Shown here: one piece after another, positions 51,222 through 60,172 of the stretch
How positions within the stretch are numbered: position 1 is the first letter of the stretch
How the letters are laid out: every line of letters begins with the position of its first letter
DNA from: Bacteroidales bacterium UBA4772
GTDB lineage: Bacteria > Bacteroidota > Bacteroidia > Bacteroidales > VadinHA17
DNA: 64,000 nucleotides
NCBI GenBank assembly: GCA_002403305.1
Contig: DHHM01000002.1
Location: 25,404-89,403, forward strand
Reading direction: 5' to 3'
Position numbers and translations under genes: made by a program
The notes under the pieces: model-generated
The model's input: the letters and a program-made list of their open reading frames with translations, nothing else
The model's database searches: none
What the model was told of the DNA's origin: nothing

Positions 51222-52772
51222 ATGGCCCAGGAAGACCTATTTAAGAAACTCGTCGCACACTGCAAGGAGTACGGTTACATTTTTCCCTCAAGTGAAATCT
51301 ATGACGGTCTGGCAGCCGTGTATGACTATGGCCAGTATGGCGTTGAACTGAAAAACAACATCAAAAAATACTGGTGGGATAGCATGGTCCTGCTCCATGA
51401 AAATATCGTAGGTCTTGATTCGGCGATATTCATGCACCCGACTGCATGGAAAGCCTCAGGTCACGTCGATGCCTTCAATGACCCCCTTATAGATAACAAG
51501 GACAGCAAGAAGAGATACCGTGCCGATGTACTTATCGAAGAGCATCTTGAAAAACTATCGGAAAAGATTGAGAAGGAGGTAGAGAAGGCCAGAAGCAGAT
51601 TCGGTGAAAAATTCGACGAGGAGCTTTACAGGTCAACAAACCCCCGCATACAGGAAATAAGCGGCAAACATGAAGAGATCCATAAAAGGTTTGTTGATGC
51701 CCTGGCAGGACCCGATCTCGCCGAACTGAGGCAGATAATCGTTGACAGTGAGATAGTATGCCCCGTCTCAGGCACAAAAAACTGGACTGAAGTAAGGCAT
51801 TTTAACCTGATGTTCTCAACGGAGATAGGCTCCACCTCCGACGGAGCAATGAAGATTTATCTCCGCCCTGAGACAGCCCAGGGTATCTTCGTTAACTTCC
51901 TGAATGTCCAGAAAACAGGGCGCATGAAGCTGCCCTTCGGAATAGCGCAGATAGGCAAGGCCTTCAGAAACGAGATCGTCGCACGGCAGTTCATCTTCCG
52001 CATGCGCGAGTTCGAACAGATGGAGATGCAGTTCTTCGTAAAGCCGGGTACAGAGCTGCAGTGGTTCAGCCACTGGAAGGAGGCACGGATGAAATGGCAC
52101 CGTGCCCTGGGCTTCGGAGACGAAAACTACCGTTTCCATGACCATGACAAGCTAGCCCACTATGCCAATGCGGCAGCTGACATAGAATACAAATTCCCGT
52201 TCGGATTCAGGGAGGTGGAAGGCATCCACTCCAGAACCGACTTCGATCTGAAACAACACCAGCAGTACAGCGGAAGGAAGATGCAGTACTTTGATCCTGA
52301 GATCAATGAATCATATATACCTTATGTGATTGAAACCTCCATAGGTGTCGACCGCATGTTCCTCCAGGTGGTGTCTGCATCATATTACGAAGAGGACCTC
52401 ACCGGGGAGGACGGAGTACCCGACAGCAGGGTCGTTCTCAGGCTGCCTTCAGTGCTTGCGCCGGTGAAGCTCGCCGTGCTTCCCCTTGTCAGAAAGGATG
52501 GTTTGCCCGACATCTCACGCAGGATTGTTGATGACCTGAAGTTCGACTTCAACTGCCAGTATGATGAGAAGGATTCGATAGGCAAGCGCTACCGCAGACA
52601 GGATGCGATTGGCACACCCTACTGCATTACCATCGACTACCAGACCGTGGATGACAAGACGGTCACCATAAGATACCGCGATACCATGCTTCAGGAGCGG
52701 GTAGCCATTGCTGATCTGAAAAATATCATTGCCGACAAGGTCAGCCTGCAGGAGCAACTTAAGAAACTGTAA
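51222..52772 (+). CDS. glyS: Glycyl-tRNA synthetase (dimeric class II)
   Basis: A 516-residue alpha2-type GlyRS that charges tRNA-Gly. The N-terminal block HCKEYGYIFPSSEIYDGLAA and DYGQYGVELKNN are typical. Class II motif 2 lies in FGIAQIGKAFRNEIVARQFIFRMREFEQMEMQFF, with RPETAQGIFVNF ahead of it, and motif 3 in ETSIGVDRMFL. The C-terminal anticodon-binding domain begins at ~LAPVKLAVLPLV. Length and order are normal. One base separates its stop from the glycosyltransferase ATG. Confidence 0.97.
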   Translation: MAQEDLFKKLVAHCKEYGYIFPSSEIYDGLAAVYDYGQYGVELKNNIKKYWWDSMVLLHENIVGLDSAIFMHPTAWKASGHVDAFNDPLIDNKDSKKRYRADVLIEEHLEKLSEKIEKEVEKARSRFGEKFDEELYRSTNPRIQEISGKHEEIHKRFVDALAGPDLAELRQIIVDSEIVCPVSGTKNWTEVRHFNLMFSTEIGSTSDGAMKIYLRPETAQGIFVNFLNVQKTGRMKLPFGIAQIGKAFRNEIVARQFIFRMREFEQMEMQFFVKPGTELQWFSHWKEARMKWHRALGFGDENYRFHDHDKLAHYANAAADIEYKFPFGFREVEGIHSRTDFDLKQHQQYSGRKMQYFDPEINESYIPYVIETSIGVDRMFLQVVSASYYEEDLTGEDGVPDSRVVLRLPSVLAPVKLAVLPLVRKDGLPDISRRIVDDLKFDFNCQYDEKDSIGKRYRRQDAIGTPYCITIDYQTVDDKTVTIRYRDTMLQERVAIADLKNIIADKVSLQEQLKKL

Positions 52773-52773
52773 A

Positions 52774-54054
52774 ATGAGGTCAAGGCCGGGAAAGGTTCTG
52801 GTTATAACCTACTACTGGCCTCCCAGCGGAGGCGCAGGGGTGCAGCGGTGGCTCAAGTTTGCCAAATACCTGCCTCCATCAGGATGGTTACCCGCCGTGC
52901 TTACAGTCGACCCTGACTATGCCGCCTACCCCTACAGGGATGAGTCGCTGTACGGCGAAATACCCCTCGATGTTGAAGTATACAGGACAAAGGCAGTCAA
53001 TTACTTTACTCTCTACAGCAAGGATCAGTCGAAAATCCCTCATTCAGGATTTGCCTCAGGCGCTGACAATGACAGGAAGAGCAGGCTCAGCCGCTTCATA
53101 CGGGGTAATTTCTTTATCCCCGACCCCCGCAGGGGATGGAACAGATATGCATTCCGGAAGGCCTGCGAGCTGATCCAGAGCCAGAACATCACCCACGTGA
53201 TCACAACAAGCCCTCCTCATTCAACACAGCTTATCGGCCTCAGGCTGAAGCGCCGCTTTCCGAAGATCAAATGGGTGGCTGATATGCGGGACCCCTGGAC
53301 GGATATATATTATTATGACCTGTTCAAACCCTCCCTGCCGGCAAGAATACTGGACAGCCGCATGGAGAAGAATGTGCTCTCAAAAGCCGACACAATCATT
53401 ACTGTTGGCAACACACTGGCATCCCTCCTCGCAGGAAAGGGGGAAAATATCGCGAACAAGACACACGTGCTCCCAAACGGGTTTGATGAAGAGGATTTCG
53501 AGGGTATCGTACCTACGCTGCCTGACACCTTTACCATAACCTATGTCGGAACACTTTCACCGTCATACCCGGTTATCGGGTTTCTGGATGCCATACAGGA
53601 GCTGCGTGCCGGCGGCCAGCCGGTGAAACTCAGGTTTGTCGGCACAGTATCCGAACCGGTCCGGGCACTTTTTCCGGCAGGTGAAACGGGCACGGAATTC
53701 ATTCCATACTGCGACCATCCAGTGGCTATACAGCATATGATGGAATCAAGCATGCTCCTGCTTATAATCCCTGACCATGCGTCAAACAGATCAATCCTTA
53801 CCGGAAAGATTTTTGAGTACCTGGCTACCGAAAAACCAATACTGCTGCTGGGGCCAAAGGACGGCGATGCGGCTCAGCTGCTGGTGAAATGCGGCTACCA
53901 GGGCATATTTGCCTACAATGACACTCAGGACATTAAGAATTTTATCCTGAAAGTAGCTGATGGAAAACCGGTTAAACGAAGCGGCCATCACCTTGAATAC
54001 TCACGACGGGCACTCTCTTCAAAGCTTGGTGAGATGCTGGGCAATATCCTATGA
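52774..54054 (+). CDS. Glycosyltransferase, GT-B type (group 1/WbuB-like)
   Basis: About 426 residues. The start KVLVITYYWPPSGGAGVQRWLKFAKYLP is the GT-B N-terminal acceptor-domain signature. A KWVADMRDPWTD block and a C-terminal donor half (ITYVGTLSPSYPVIGFLDAI, FEYLATEKPILLLG) follow. No signal peptide. It likely adds a sugar to a cell-surface glycan precursor. It starts one base after glyS and overlaps the convergent flippase gene by six bases. The true start ATG at 52774 is taken, since upstream residues belong to the glyS C-terminus. Confidence 0.9.
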   Translation: MRSRPGKVLVITYYWPPSGGAGVQRWLKFAKYLPPSGWLPAVLTVDPDYAAYPYRDESLYGEIPLDVEVYRTKAVNYFTLYSKDQSKIPHSGFASGADNDRKSRLSRFIRGNFFIPDPRRGWNRYAFRKACELIQSQNITHVITTSPPHSTQLIGLRLKRRFPKIKWVADMRDPWTDIYYYDLFKPSLPARILDSRMEKNVLSKADTIITVGNTLASLLAGKGENIANKTHVLPNGFDEEDFEGIVPTLPDTFTITYVGTLSPSYPVIGFLDAIQELRAGGQPVKLRFVGTVSEPVRALFPAGETGTEFIPYCDHPVAIQHMMESSMLLLIIPDHASNRSILTGKIFEYLATEKPILLLGPKDGDAAQLLVKCGYQGIFAYNDTQDIKNFILKVADGKPVKRSGHHLEYSRRALSSKLGEMLGNIL

Positions 54055-55530
54055 TCCTCCCCTGAACCTCCTGACGAACAGGTCAATCAGGCTGTTCACG
54101 TCATCAGAGAGCCGCCAGTAATAGAGGCCGGCGGTATAAACAACCGTTACCAGCAGGCTCCTCAGCAATATGTCAGCCACGAGCGACATCTGCGGTAAAA
54201 CAAACCCTGCAAGGGCAGCGGCAACCGCCAAAAAAGTCATCTTCAGATGACTTGAGCTGAAGGGCCAGATACCAAATTTCCTGCCTGCAACAACAACACC
54301 GAGCATATTGTAGATGATGTTGGAGATCATTGTAGCCAGGGCGGCACCGTTGATGCCGTACAATGGGATGAAAATCATGCTGGTGCCAACGAAAAGAGCC
54401 ACCAGGATGAACATCAGCCAGGTCTGATACCGGTAAAGCGTTGAGGTGCTCAGAATGATGCCGTTGATGCCTGCAATGATGCTTATGAGGTACCCGAGCC
54501 CGACCATTATAATCACCCCTCCGCTGTTGCCGTAAGCCTCCGGAAGGAGACGGGAGATGTTGTCGAGGTTGACAACCAGCCCCGTGAAGATCAGAAGTCC
54601 GATGGCATACTGATTGATGCTGCTCCTTTTGTAGAGATCGTAAATGGTATCCAGGTCATCATTCTTCCACGACTCTGCCAGAAAGGGGATGGAGATCTTG
54701 GCCACCGACCTGCCGGGGAGGGCTATCATCACCGCAAAATAGGTAGCAATAGCATAGATCCCCACCTCATTTTCTCCCAGGTACGTGTTGATGAACACCT
54801 TGTCGAGAGTGGTAAGGATGATGGAGCTGAAACCCGTGAGAATGCCGAACAGTGAGAGAAAGAAAATCTCCTTCCTTAGGCCGTGGTTAATATATGCAGG
54901 CTTGACCTTCAGTGATACCTCTCCCCTCACCAGCAGGCTGATGAAAATAATGATGAGCGGCACCCCCTGGGAGATAACATATCCGAAGAGATAGCCTGAA
55001 AAATCGATGACCCCGAACCAGAAGAGACAGATAAGTCCAAAGTTCAGCACCCTGAACAGGAACTCCTTCAGGAAGGTCCCCAGTACGGCGTCATATAAAA
55101 CCTTGTTGTAATTGTCGAGCAGATTGAAGAGAAGCGTGATCAGCAACAAAGCCGGCAGATAAAAAGAGTATTCGGCTATCAGTGGCGAGCGCTCCATGTT
55201 TACCCTCTCGAAATAGGGAGAATAAAACTTCAGAAATACCAGTGCGAGGATAAACCCGGCAAGGGTTATGATCATTGCCAGCCCGAGGAACCCGTTGTGC
55301 TTTTCACGGTTATCCCTGAACCAGGGGAAGAGCCTGTTGATGACATTGGTGAATCCGAGACTGGAAAACTGTGCCAGCATGGTGGCCAACGACATCAGCA
55401 GCTGCACAACCCCAATCTCTCCGGTGCTAAAGACTTTCGGCGAGAGCAGAATAATATTCACAAACCCGAGGAGGGCTCCAAGATATGACCATGCTGTGCC
55501 GCGGAGCGTCTGATTCCGAACAATTCCCAT
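54049..55530 (-). CDS. Polysaccharide/oligosaccharide flippase (Wzx/MATE-like)
   Basis: About 493 residues with 12-14 membrane helices. The start MGIVRNQTLRGTAWSYLGALLGFVNIILLSP and FSTGEIGVVQLL resemble the polysaccharide transporter (PST/Wzx) family in the MOP superfamily, which flips lipid-linked glycans. The ATG at 55530 is preferred to one at 55551. It is convergent with the glycosyltransferase and divergent from YfhO. A glycan role is supported by these neighbours, though the glycan is unknown. Confidence 0.88.
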   Translation of the reverse strand: MGIVRNQTLRGTAWSYLGALLGFVNIILLSPKVFSTGEIGVVQLLMSLATMLAQFSSLGFTNVINRLFPWFRDNREKHNGFLGLAMIITLAGFILALVFLKFYSPYFERVNMERSPLIAEYSFYLPALLLITLLFNLLDNYNKVLYDAVLGTFLKEFLFRVLNFGLICLFWFGVIDFSGYLFGYVISQGVPLIIIFISLLVRGEVSLKVKPAYINHGLRKEIFFLSLFGILTGFSSIILTTLDKVFINTYLGENEVGIYAIATYFAVMIALPGRSVAKISIPFLAESWKNDDLDTIYDLYKRSSINQYAIGLLIFTGLVVNLDNISRLLPEAYGNSGGVIIMVGLGYLISIIAGINGIILSTSTLYRYQTWLMFILVALFVGTSMIFIPLYGINGAALATMISNIIYNMLGVVVAGRKFGIWPFSSSHLKMTFLAVAAALAGFVLPQMSLVADILLRSLLVTVVYTAGLYYWRLSDDVNSLIDLFVRRFRGGS

Positions 55531-55571
55531 CTTACTCTCTTGCTCCGGCAAATGTATAATAATATACTCAT

Positions 55572-55601
55572 TTGATTTAAACCGCAGTTGGTGTATTTTT
55601 G
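55572..55601 (+). promoter_or_regulatory. Bacteroidota-type promoter for YfhO gene
   Basis: TTG at 55572-55574 and TATTTTTG at 55594-55601, separated by 19 bp, match the -33/-7 consensus. It is 44 bp upstream of the ATG. Confidence 0.65.
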
Positions 55602-55645
55602 TCAGGTATTATTTAACCACGGGTTTTTCCAAAAATGATCTCTCC

Positions 55646-58108
55646 ATGAACTCAAGCGTACTGAAATCATCCCTGCCCCATATCATTGCCGTGCTTCTGT
55701 TCACGGTAGTCTCCTTTGCATATTTCTATCCTGTGCTTGAAGGCAGGAAGCTTGATGCGCATGATACCAAAGTCTATCTTGGCTCCTCAAAGGAGATCAG
55801 CGACTACCGTGAAGAACACGGGGGTGAACCGTTATGGACCAACTCGATGTTCGGAGGGATGCCTGCCTATATGATATCTGCCAAATATCCGGGAAACCTT
55901 TTCAAGCACCTCGATAACTTCCTGAAGATATACAATACACCTGTCGCAGCACTCTTTCTGTCGATGCTCGGGTTCTATATCATGCTTCTCTTCTTCAGGG
56001 TCAACCCCTGGCTGGCCATGGCCGGCGCCATTGCCTACGGCTTCAGCTCATACCTCTTCGTAAGCCTCTCGGCAGGACACAACACCAAAGCCTATGCTAT
56101 GGCATATATGGCTCCCGTAGTGGGCAGCGTGGTCTGGTCGTTCAGGAAAAATGCCCTGGCTGGCGGAATACTGTTTGCCCTGTTCCTCTCCCTGGAGATC
56201 ATGTCCAACCATTTCCAGATAACATACTACACCGGACTGATAGTGCTTGTCTTCGGCATATTTGAGCTTGCAGATGCCTTCAGGAACAAGACTCTGCCGG
56301 CGTTCATGAAGACTTTTGGAATGCTTGTTGTCGCGGCTCTGATAGCCTTCGCCGTCAACTTCGCCCCACTATACTCTACATTGGAATACAGTAAGGAATC
56401 AACAAGGGGCCAGAGCGAGCTTACCGCAGCTGAAGGCAGTGATCAGAAAGGACTTGACAAAGAGTATATTACACAGTGGAGCTACGGGATAGCAGAGTCG
56501 CTTACCTTCCTTGTGCCTAACTTCAGGGGTGGCGCCACGGCACCCTTCCCGGGTGACTCCGAGACGGTAAAGGCACTGCGGAAAAATAACCTGGGACAGG
56601 CCCGGGGACAACTCTTCAGCTACTGGGGGAAACAGCCCTCCACCAGCGGACCGGTCTATTTCGGTGCCGTGGTTCTCTTTCTGTTTGTGCTGGGACTCCT
56701 TATTGTCAAAGGCATGGAAAAATGGTGGATACTAACCGGCGTGCTGCTCTCCCTGGTACTGTCATGGGGCAAGAACCTCATGCCGGTGACATCTCTGTTC
56801 ATAGACTGGTTCCCGGGATACGACAGATTCCGTGCAGTATCAATGACACTGGTCATGGCGGGCGTTTTGGTGCCGCTCCTTGCCGTACTGGCCCTGAAGG
56901 CAGTAACCGAAGGATCCGCCACCCGTGAAAAAGCCCTGAAATCCCTGCTGACAGCTGCCCTGATTACAGGAGGCATCGCCCTTCTACTTTTCCTTTTACC
57001 CGGATTGGCAGGATCGTTCCTCAGGCCTGATGAGATCTCACTGCCCGACTCCCTGTCGTGGCTGAAAGATGCCATGATCGCCGACAGGAAGATGATGCTG
57101 CGCACCGACGCCCTGAGAGCGTCACTGCTGATAGCTGCCGGTGCTGCTCTGCTCTGGTTTTTCCTTAAGGAAAAAATAAAGCTGCAGCACACCCTCATAG
57201 GCCTCTCGGTACTCTTCCTCATTGACCAGGTACCGGTCGATGCAAGATACCTGGGAGCTTCCAACTTTGAGACGAAGAGATCCGCTGCCAATACCTTTGA
57301 GCCCACAGTGGCAGACAAGGAGATCCTCAGCGATCAGGGTGAGCACCGCGTTCTGAACCTGACTGTCTCCGTCTTCAATGATGCCTCTACCTCATACCAT
57401 CATATGTCTGTAGGAGGATACAGCGGGGTAAAGATGAAGAGATACCAGGAGCTGATAGAGGCAAGCCTCATGGATGAGATAAACTCACTTGTCACCAGCC
57501 TCAGAACAGCCTCATCATTGGAGGATGCAGAGGGGGTAATGCAAAACCTAAACGCATTGAATATGCTGAATACCAAATATATAATACTTGATCCGGGCTC
57601 CCCTCCGCTGAAAAACAGATATGCCCTGGGCAATGCATGGCTGGTTGACAGGGTTACAATTGTTGAAAATGCCGACGCTGAGCTCAGCGCCGTCAAGACT
57701 CTCAACCCGGGATCAGAGGCCGTAGTTGACAGAAGATTTGCCGATATGATACCGCTGCCGGTCGGTCCTGGCTCACCTTCTGACACTATTTATCTTGAAT
57801 CATACCTGCCAAACCATCTCACCTACAGAGCCGAGCTCTCTTCGGACAGGCTTGCTGTTTTCTCGGAGATCTACTATAAACAGGGATGGCAGGCATATAT
57901 CGACGATGCCCCTGCAGATCATTTCCGTGCAGATTATGTTCTCAGGGGGATCTGTCTGCCCGCGGGAAGCCATACGGTAACATTCCGGTTCGAACCCCGG
58001 TCGTACAAAACAGGCAACAGGGTGTCACTGGCAGGCTCAGTGGTGCTGTTGGCCCTGATATTGTTTGCCGGCGTTGCACGTTTCAATCAAAGCCGCAGGA
58101 ATGGCTGA
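55646..58108 (+). CDS. YfhO-family membrane protein
   Basis: An 820-residue protein with about 13 membrane helices and a soluble C-terminal beta-rich region with a last helix near 800. The block KLDAHDTKVYLGSSKEI, EPLWTNSMFGGMPAYMIS and SLSAGHNTKAYAMAY in the first 160 residues is typical of Bacteroidota YfhO-like GT-C-type proteins. In Firmicutes YfhO glycosylates wall polymers; here the role is presumed, not shown. It overlaps the methyltransferase start by eight bases, implying coupling. Confidence 0.87.
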   Translation: MNSSVLKSSLPHIIAVLLFTVVSFAYFYPVLEGRKLDAHDTKVYLGSSKEISDYREEHGGEPLWTNSMFGGMPAYMISAKYPGNLFKHLDNFLKIYNTPVAALFLSMLGFYIMLLFFRVNPWLAMAGAIAYGFSSYLFVSLSAGHNTKAYAMAYMAPVVGSVVWSFRKNALAGGILFALFLSLEIMSNHFQITYYTGLIVLVFGIFELADAFRNKTLPAFMKTFGMLVVAALIAFAVNFAPLYSTLEYSKESTRGQSELTAAEGSDQKGLDKEYITQWSYGIAESLTFLVPNFRGGATAPFPGDSETVKALRKNNLGQARGQLFSYWGKQPSTSGPVYFGAVVLFLFVLGLLIVKGMEKWWILTGVLLSLVLSWGKNLMPVTSLFIDWFPGYDRFRAVSMTLVMAGVLVPLLAVLALKAVTEGSATREKALKSLLTAALITGGIALLLFLLPGLAGSFLRPDEISLPDSLSWLKDAMIADRKMMLRTDALRASLLIAAGAALLWFFLKEKIKLQHTLIGLSVLFLIDQVPVDARYLGASNFETKRSAANTFEPTVADKEILSDQGEHRVLNLTVSVFNDASTSYHHMSVGGYSGVKMKRYQELIEASLMDEINSLVTSLRTASSLEDAEGVMQNLNALNMLNTKYIILDPGSPPLKNRYALGNAWLVDRVTIVENADAELSAVKTLNPGSEAVVDRRFADMIPLPVGPGSPSDTIYLESYLPNHLTYRAELSSDRLAVFSEIYYKQGWQAYIDDAPADHFRADYVLRGICLPAGSHTVTFRFEPRSYKTGNRVSLAGSVVLLALILFAGVARFNQSRRNG

Positions 58109-58997
58109 GGTGAGAACATGCCCCGTATGCGGAGGCTCTGATTTTTCAGATCTCTTCACTACACACGATCACCTGGTCACCGGCGAGAGCTTCCGCGTAG
58201 CACAATGCTGCGGTTGCGGACTTGTCGTCACTGCCGATCCTCCGGAGGAGCATGATATAGGCAGGTATTATGTGTCAGATGATTATATATCTCACTCCGA
58301 CAAAAAGCAGAACCTGACCGAACTGTCCTACCATCTGGCCAGGAAGTTCATGCTCGGCAGAAAATTCAGGCTGGTGAGAAGGGCGACAGGAAAAAGCACA
58401 GGGACTATTGTAGATATCGGCAGCGGCACCGGCTATTTCGCCTCATTCATGCAGCAGAAGGGCTGGAATGTCACCGGCGTCGAAATAAATGACCGGGCCC
58501 GTGAGTTTTCGGCAGCAAAATTCGGTATCAGGACTCTCACGCCTGCCGGGATCAGTGATCTGAATGATGCTTCCGCAGACTGCGTTACCCTATGGCATGT
58601 CCTGGAGCATCTCTACGACCCGGAAAAATGGATGGGAGAGATTCGCAGAATACTTGCCGATGATGGACGTTGCATCATCGCCCTGCCAAATATAGAATCT
58701 TCCGATGCACAATGGTTCGGGGAGAACTGGGCTGCACTGGATGTGCCAAGACACCTCTGGCATTTCTCGCCCGACTCGCTCCTGCATCTGGCAGAAAAGC
58801 ACGGATTTGCATGCGAGGAAATTCGTCCGCTGCCTCTGGACCTCTTTTATATCTCTGCGCTCAGCTACAGGAACCGGGGTCGCCATGTGGCTCTTCTGAG
58901 GGGCGTAGTTACGGGACTGTTTCTTGCTGTGGTAAACCTCTTCCGAAGTAACAGGGCAAGCTCCCTTATCTATGTGATATCAAAGCAGAAAACCTGA
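58101..58997 (+). CDS. Class I SAM-dependent methyltransferase with N-terminal zinc ribbon
   Basis: About 298 residues. Two CxxC pairs (CPVCGG and CCGCGL) suggest a small zinc ribbon. The methyltransferase domain has motif I VDIGSGTGYFASFM, GVEINDRAREF and a VTLWHVLEHLYDPEKW block, the layout found in sugar or quinone methylases. The ATG at 58101 overlaps the YfhO stop. The downstream gap to porP holds a 57-bp tandem repeat. Confidence 0.9.
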   Translation: MAEVRTCPVCGGSDFSDLFTTHDHLVTGESFRVAQCCGCGLVVTADPPEEHDIGRYYVSDDYISHSDKKQNLTELSYHLARKFMLGRKFRLVRRATGKSTGTIVDIGSGTGYFASFMQQKGWNVTGVEINDRAREFSAAKFGIRTLTPAGISDLNDASADCVTLWHVLEHLYDPEKWMGEIRRILADDGRCIIALPNIESSDAQWFGENWAALDVPRHLWHFSPDSLLHLAEKHGFACEEIRPLPLDLFYISALSYRNRGRHVALLRGVVTGLFLAVVNLFRSNRASSLIYVISKQKT

Positions 58998-59197
58998 TAC
59001 CTGTCAGGCAGGTGACAGCCCCCTGATCCCGTGATCTCAGAACAACTGCCCTGTCACCTGCCAATCCAGTTGCGAACCCATGATCTCGTAATGTCAGGAC
59101 GATATCCCCGGTATCTGTCAAGCCAGCCATAGCCCCCTGATCCCGTAATGTCAGAATGATTTCCCTAGTACCTGTCAAGCCACCGGTACTTCCTGGG
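58998..59197 (+). repeat. 57-bp tandem repeat, three units and a partial, at porP 3' end
   Basis: Units start at 58998, 59055, 59112 and 59169, exactly 57 bp apart. The first three are complete; the fourth is the 3' end of porP. Shared words include ACCTGTCA, CCCCCTGATCCCGT and TGTCAG. The porP stop TAG falls on the boundary of units three and four (59165-59167). The period is a multiple of three, so a reverse-strand frame reads a 19-residue repeat, which need not be translated. Confidence 0.85.
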
Positions 59198-60142
59198 TGT
59201 GTCCCCGAAACGGACTGCCATAATAAACTCATGCGAGCCGTATGTCGACATCTGTATCGACTGCAGGGTGAAGTCGAACGAATAACCGAAAAACAGCCTG
59301 TCCCTTCTGACACCGACATTGGCAATGATCGCGCTGCCTGTCCTGAAGGTGGCCCCCACCCATATCTTGTTATCATACGAATATGTTAGGCCTATATCTG
59401 CCTGCGGGCTGAGCTGCTCTGACATTTTCAGAAGCAGTGAAGGCTGGATGAGTGACTTGTTGTCAGGTTCAAAGTCATAGTTGCCAAAGAGGTAGTACGT
59501 CCTTTGTATCTTCAGGTCCCGGTAGGCCTGGCTCCCTGCCTTGATGAATCCCTCCATCATATCCTGGACGGAGAAGCCGATCGCAAACTTCCTGTCAAGG
59601 AGGTAAGCCCCGAAATTGAAATCAGGCACAAAGATGCCCTTCCTGAAGTCAGTGTTCAACCATGGCTCATCTGGATCATCAAACTGTATCTGTCTCTGGT
59701 CGATCTTATAATGGTAACCGGTAAATGCCAGACCAAATGAAAGTTGTGTGCCGCCGTGAAGCCAGATATGGTAGGCGTATGATGTGGAGAAGCCGGTGCG
59801 CCGGACCAGGCCGTTGATATCAGAAAACACTGTTGCGCCGACTCCCACTTTCCCTTCCGTATGTGGCTTGAATATCTTCTTATCGAATATGTTGTCCCGG
59901 ATAAGGTACTTCTGCTTGAGAATACGTCCCTGTGCACTGAGGGAATAAGTTTGTGGTGCTCCCTGGTATCCCGCCCATTGCTGCCTTGTGGTCAGGTTGA
60001 TGCTTGTATAACCGTCGCTCCCTGCTACGGCCGGATTTATGAGATACTTGTTGAACAGATACTGGCTGTAGACAGGCAGCTGCTGGGCTTCAAGCCCTGC
60101 CGCCATCATCACTGCTGCCAGTATCAGTATCCACTTTCTCAT
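59165..60142 (-). CDS. PorP/SprF-family T9SS membrane protein
   Basis: About 325 residues. Signal peptide WILILAAVMMAAGLEAQ. The block QLPVYSQYLFNKYLINPAVAG is the PorP/SprF signature, followed by a beta-barrel-like outer-membrane protein of alternating hydrophobic residues. PorP is a component of the T9SS, and PorP/SprF paralogues are commonly paired with large type B (CHU_C) adhesins such as the one just upstream. The ATG at 60142 gives a good signal; an ATG at 60169 is an alternative. The stop is at the edge of the 57-bp repeat. Confidence 0.93.
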   Translation of the reverse strand: MRKWILILAAVMMAAGLEAQQLPVYSQYLFNKYLINPAVAGSDGYTSINLTTRQQWAGYQGAPQTYSLSAQGRILKQKYLIRDNIFDKKIFKPHTEGKVGVGATVFSDINGLVRRTGFSTSYAYHIWLHGGTQLSFGLAFTGYHYKIDQRQIQFDDPDEPWLNTDFRKGIFVPDFNFGAYLLDRKFAIGFSVQDMMEGFIKAGSQAYRDLKIQRTYYLFGNYDFEPDNKSLIQPSLLLKMSEQLSPQADIGLTYSYDNKIWVGATFRTGSAIIANVGVRRDRLFFGYSFDFTLQSIQMSTYGSHEFIMAVRFGDTPRKYRWLDRY

Positions 60143-60172
60143 CTTACACGCTGCTCTCCTGTTAATCATTGA

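Noticed and set aside
58966..59376. 136-codon minus-strand frame with 19-residue repeats
   Set aside because: It is created by the 57-bp array in a different frame from porP; the N-terminal half lies antisense to no known gene but in the shadow of porP. Kept only as a repeat observation.
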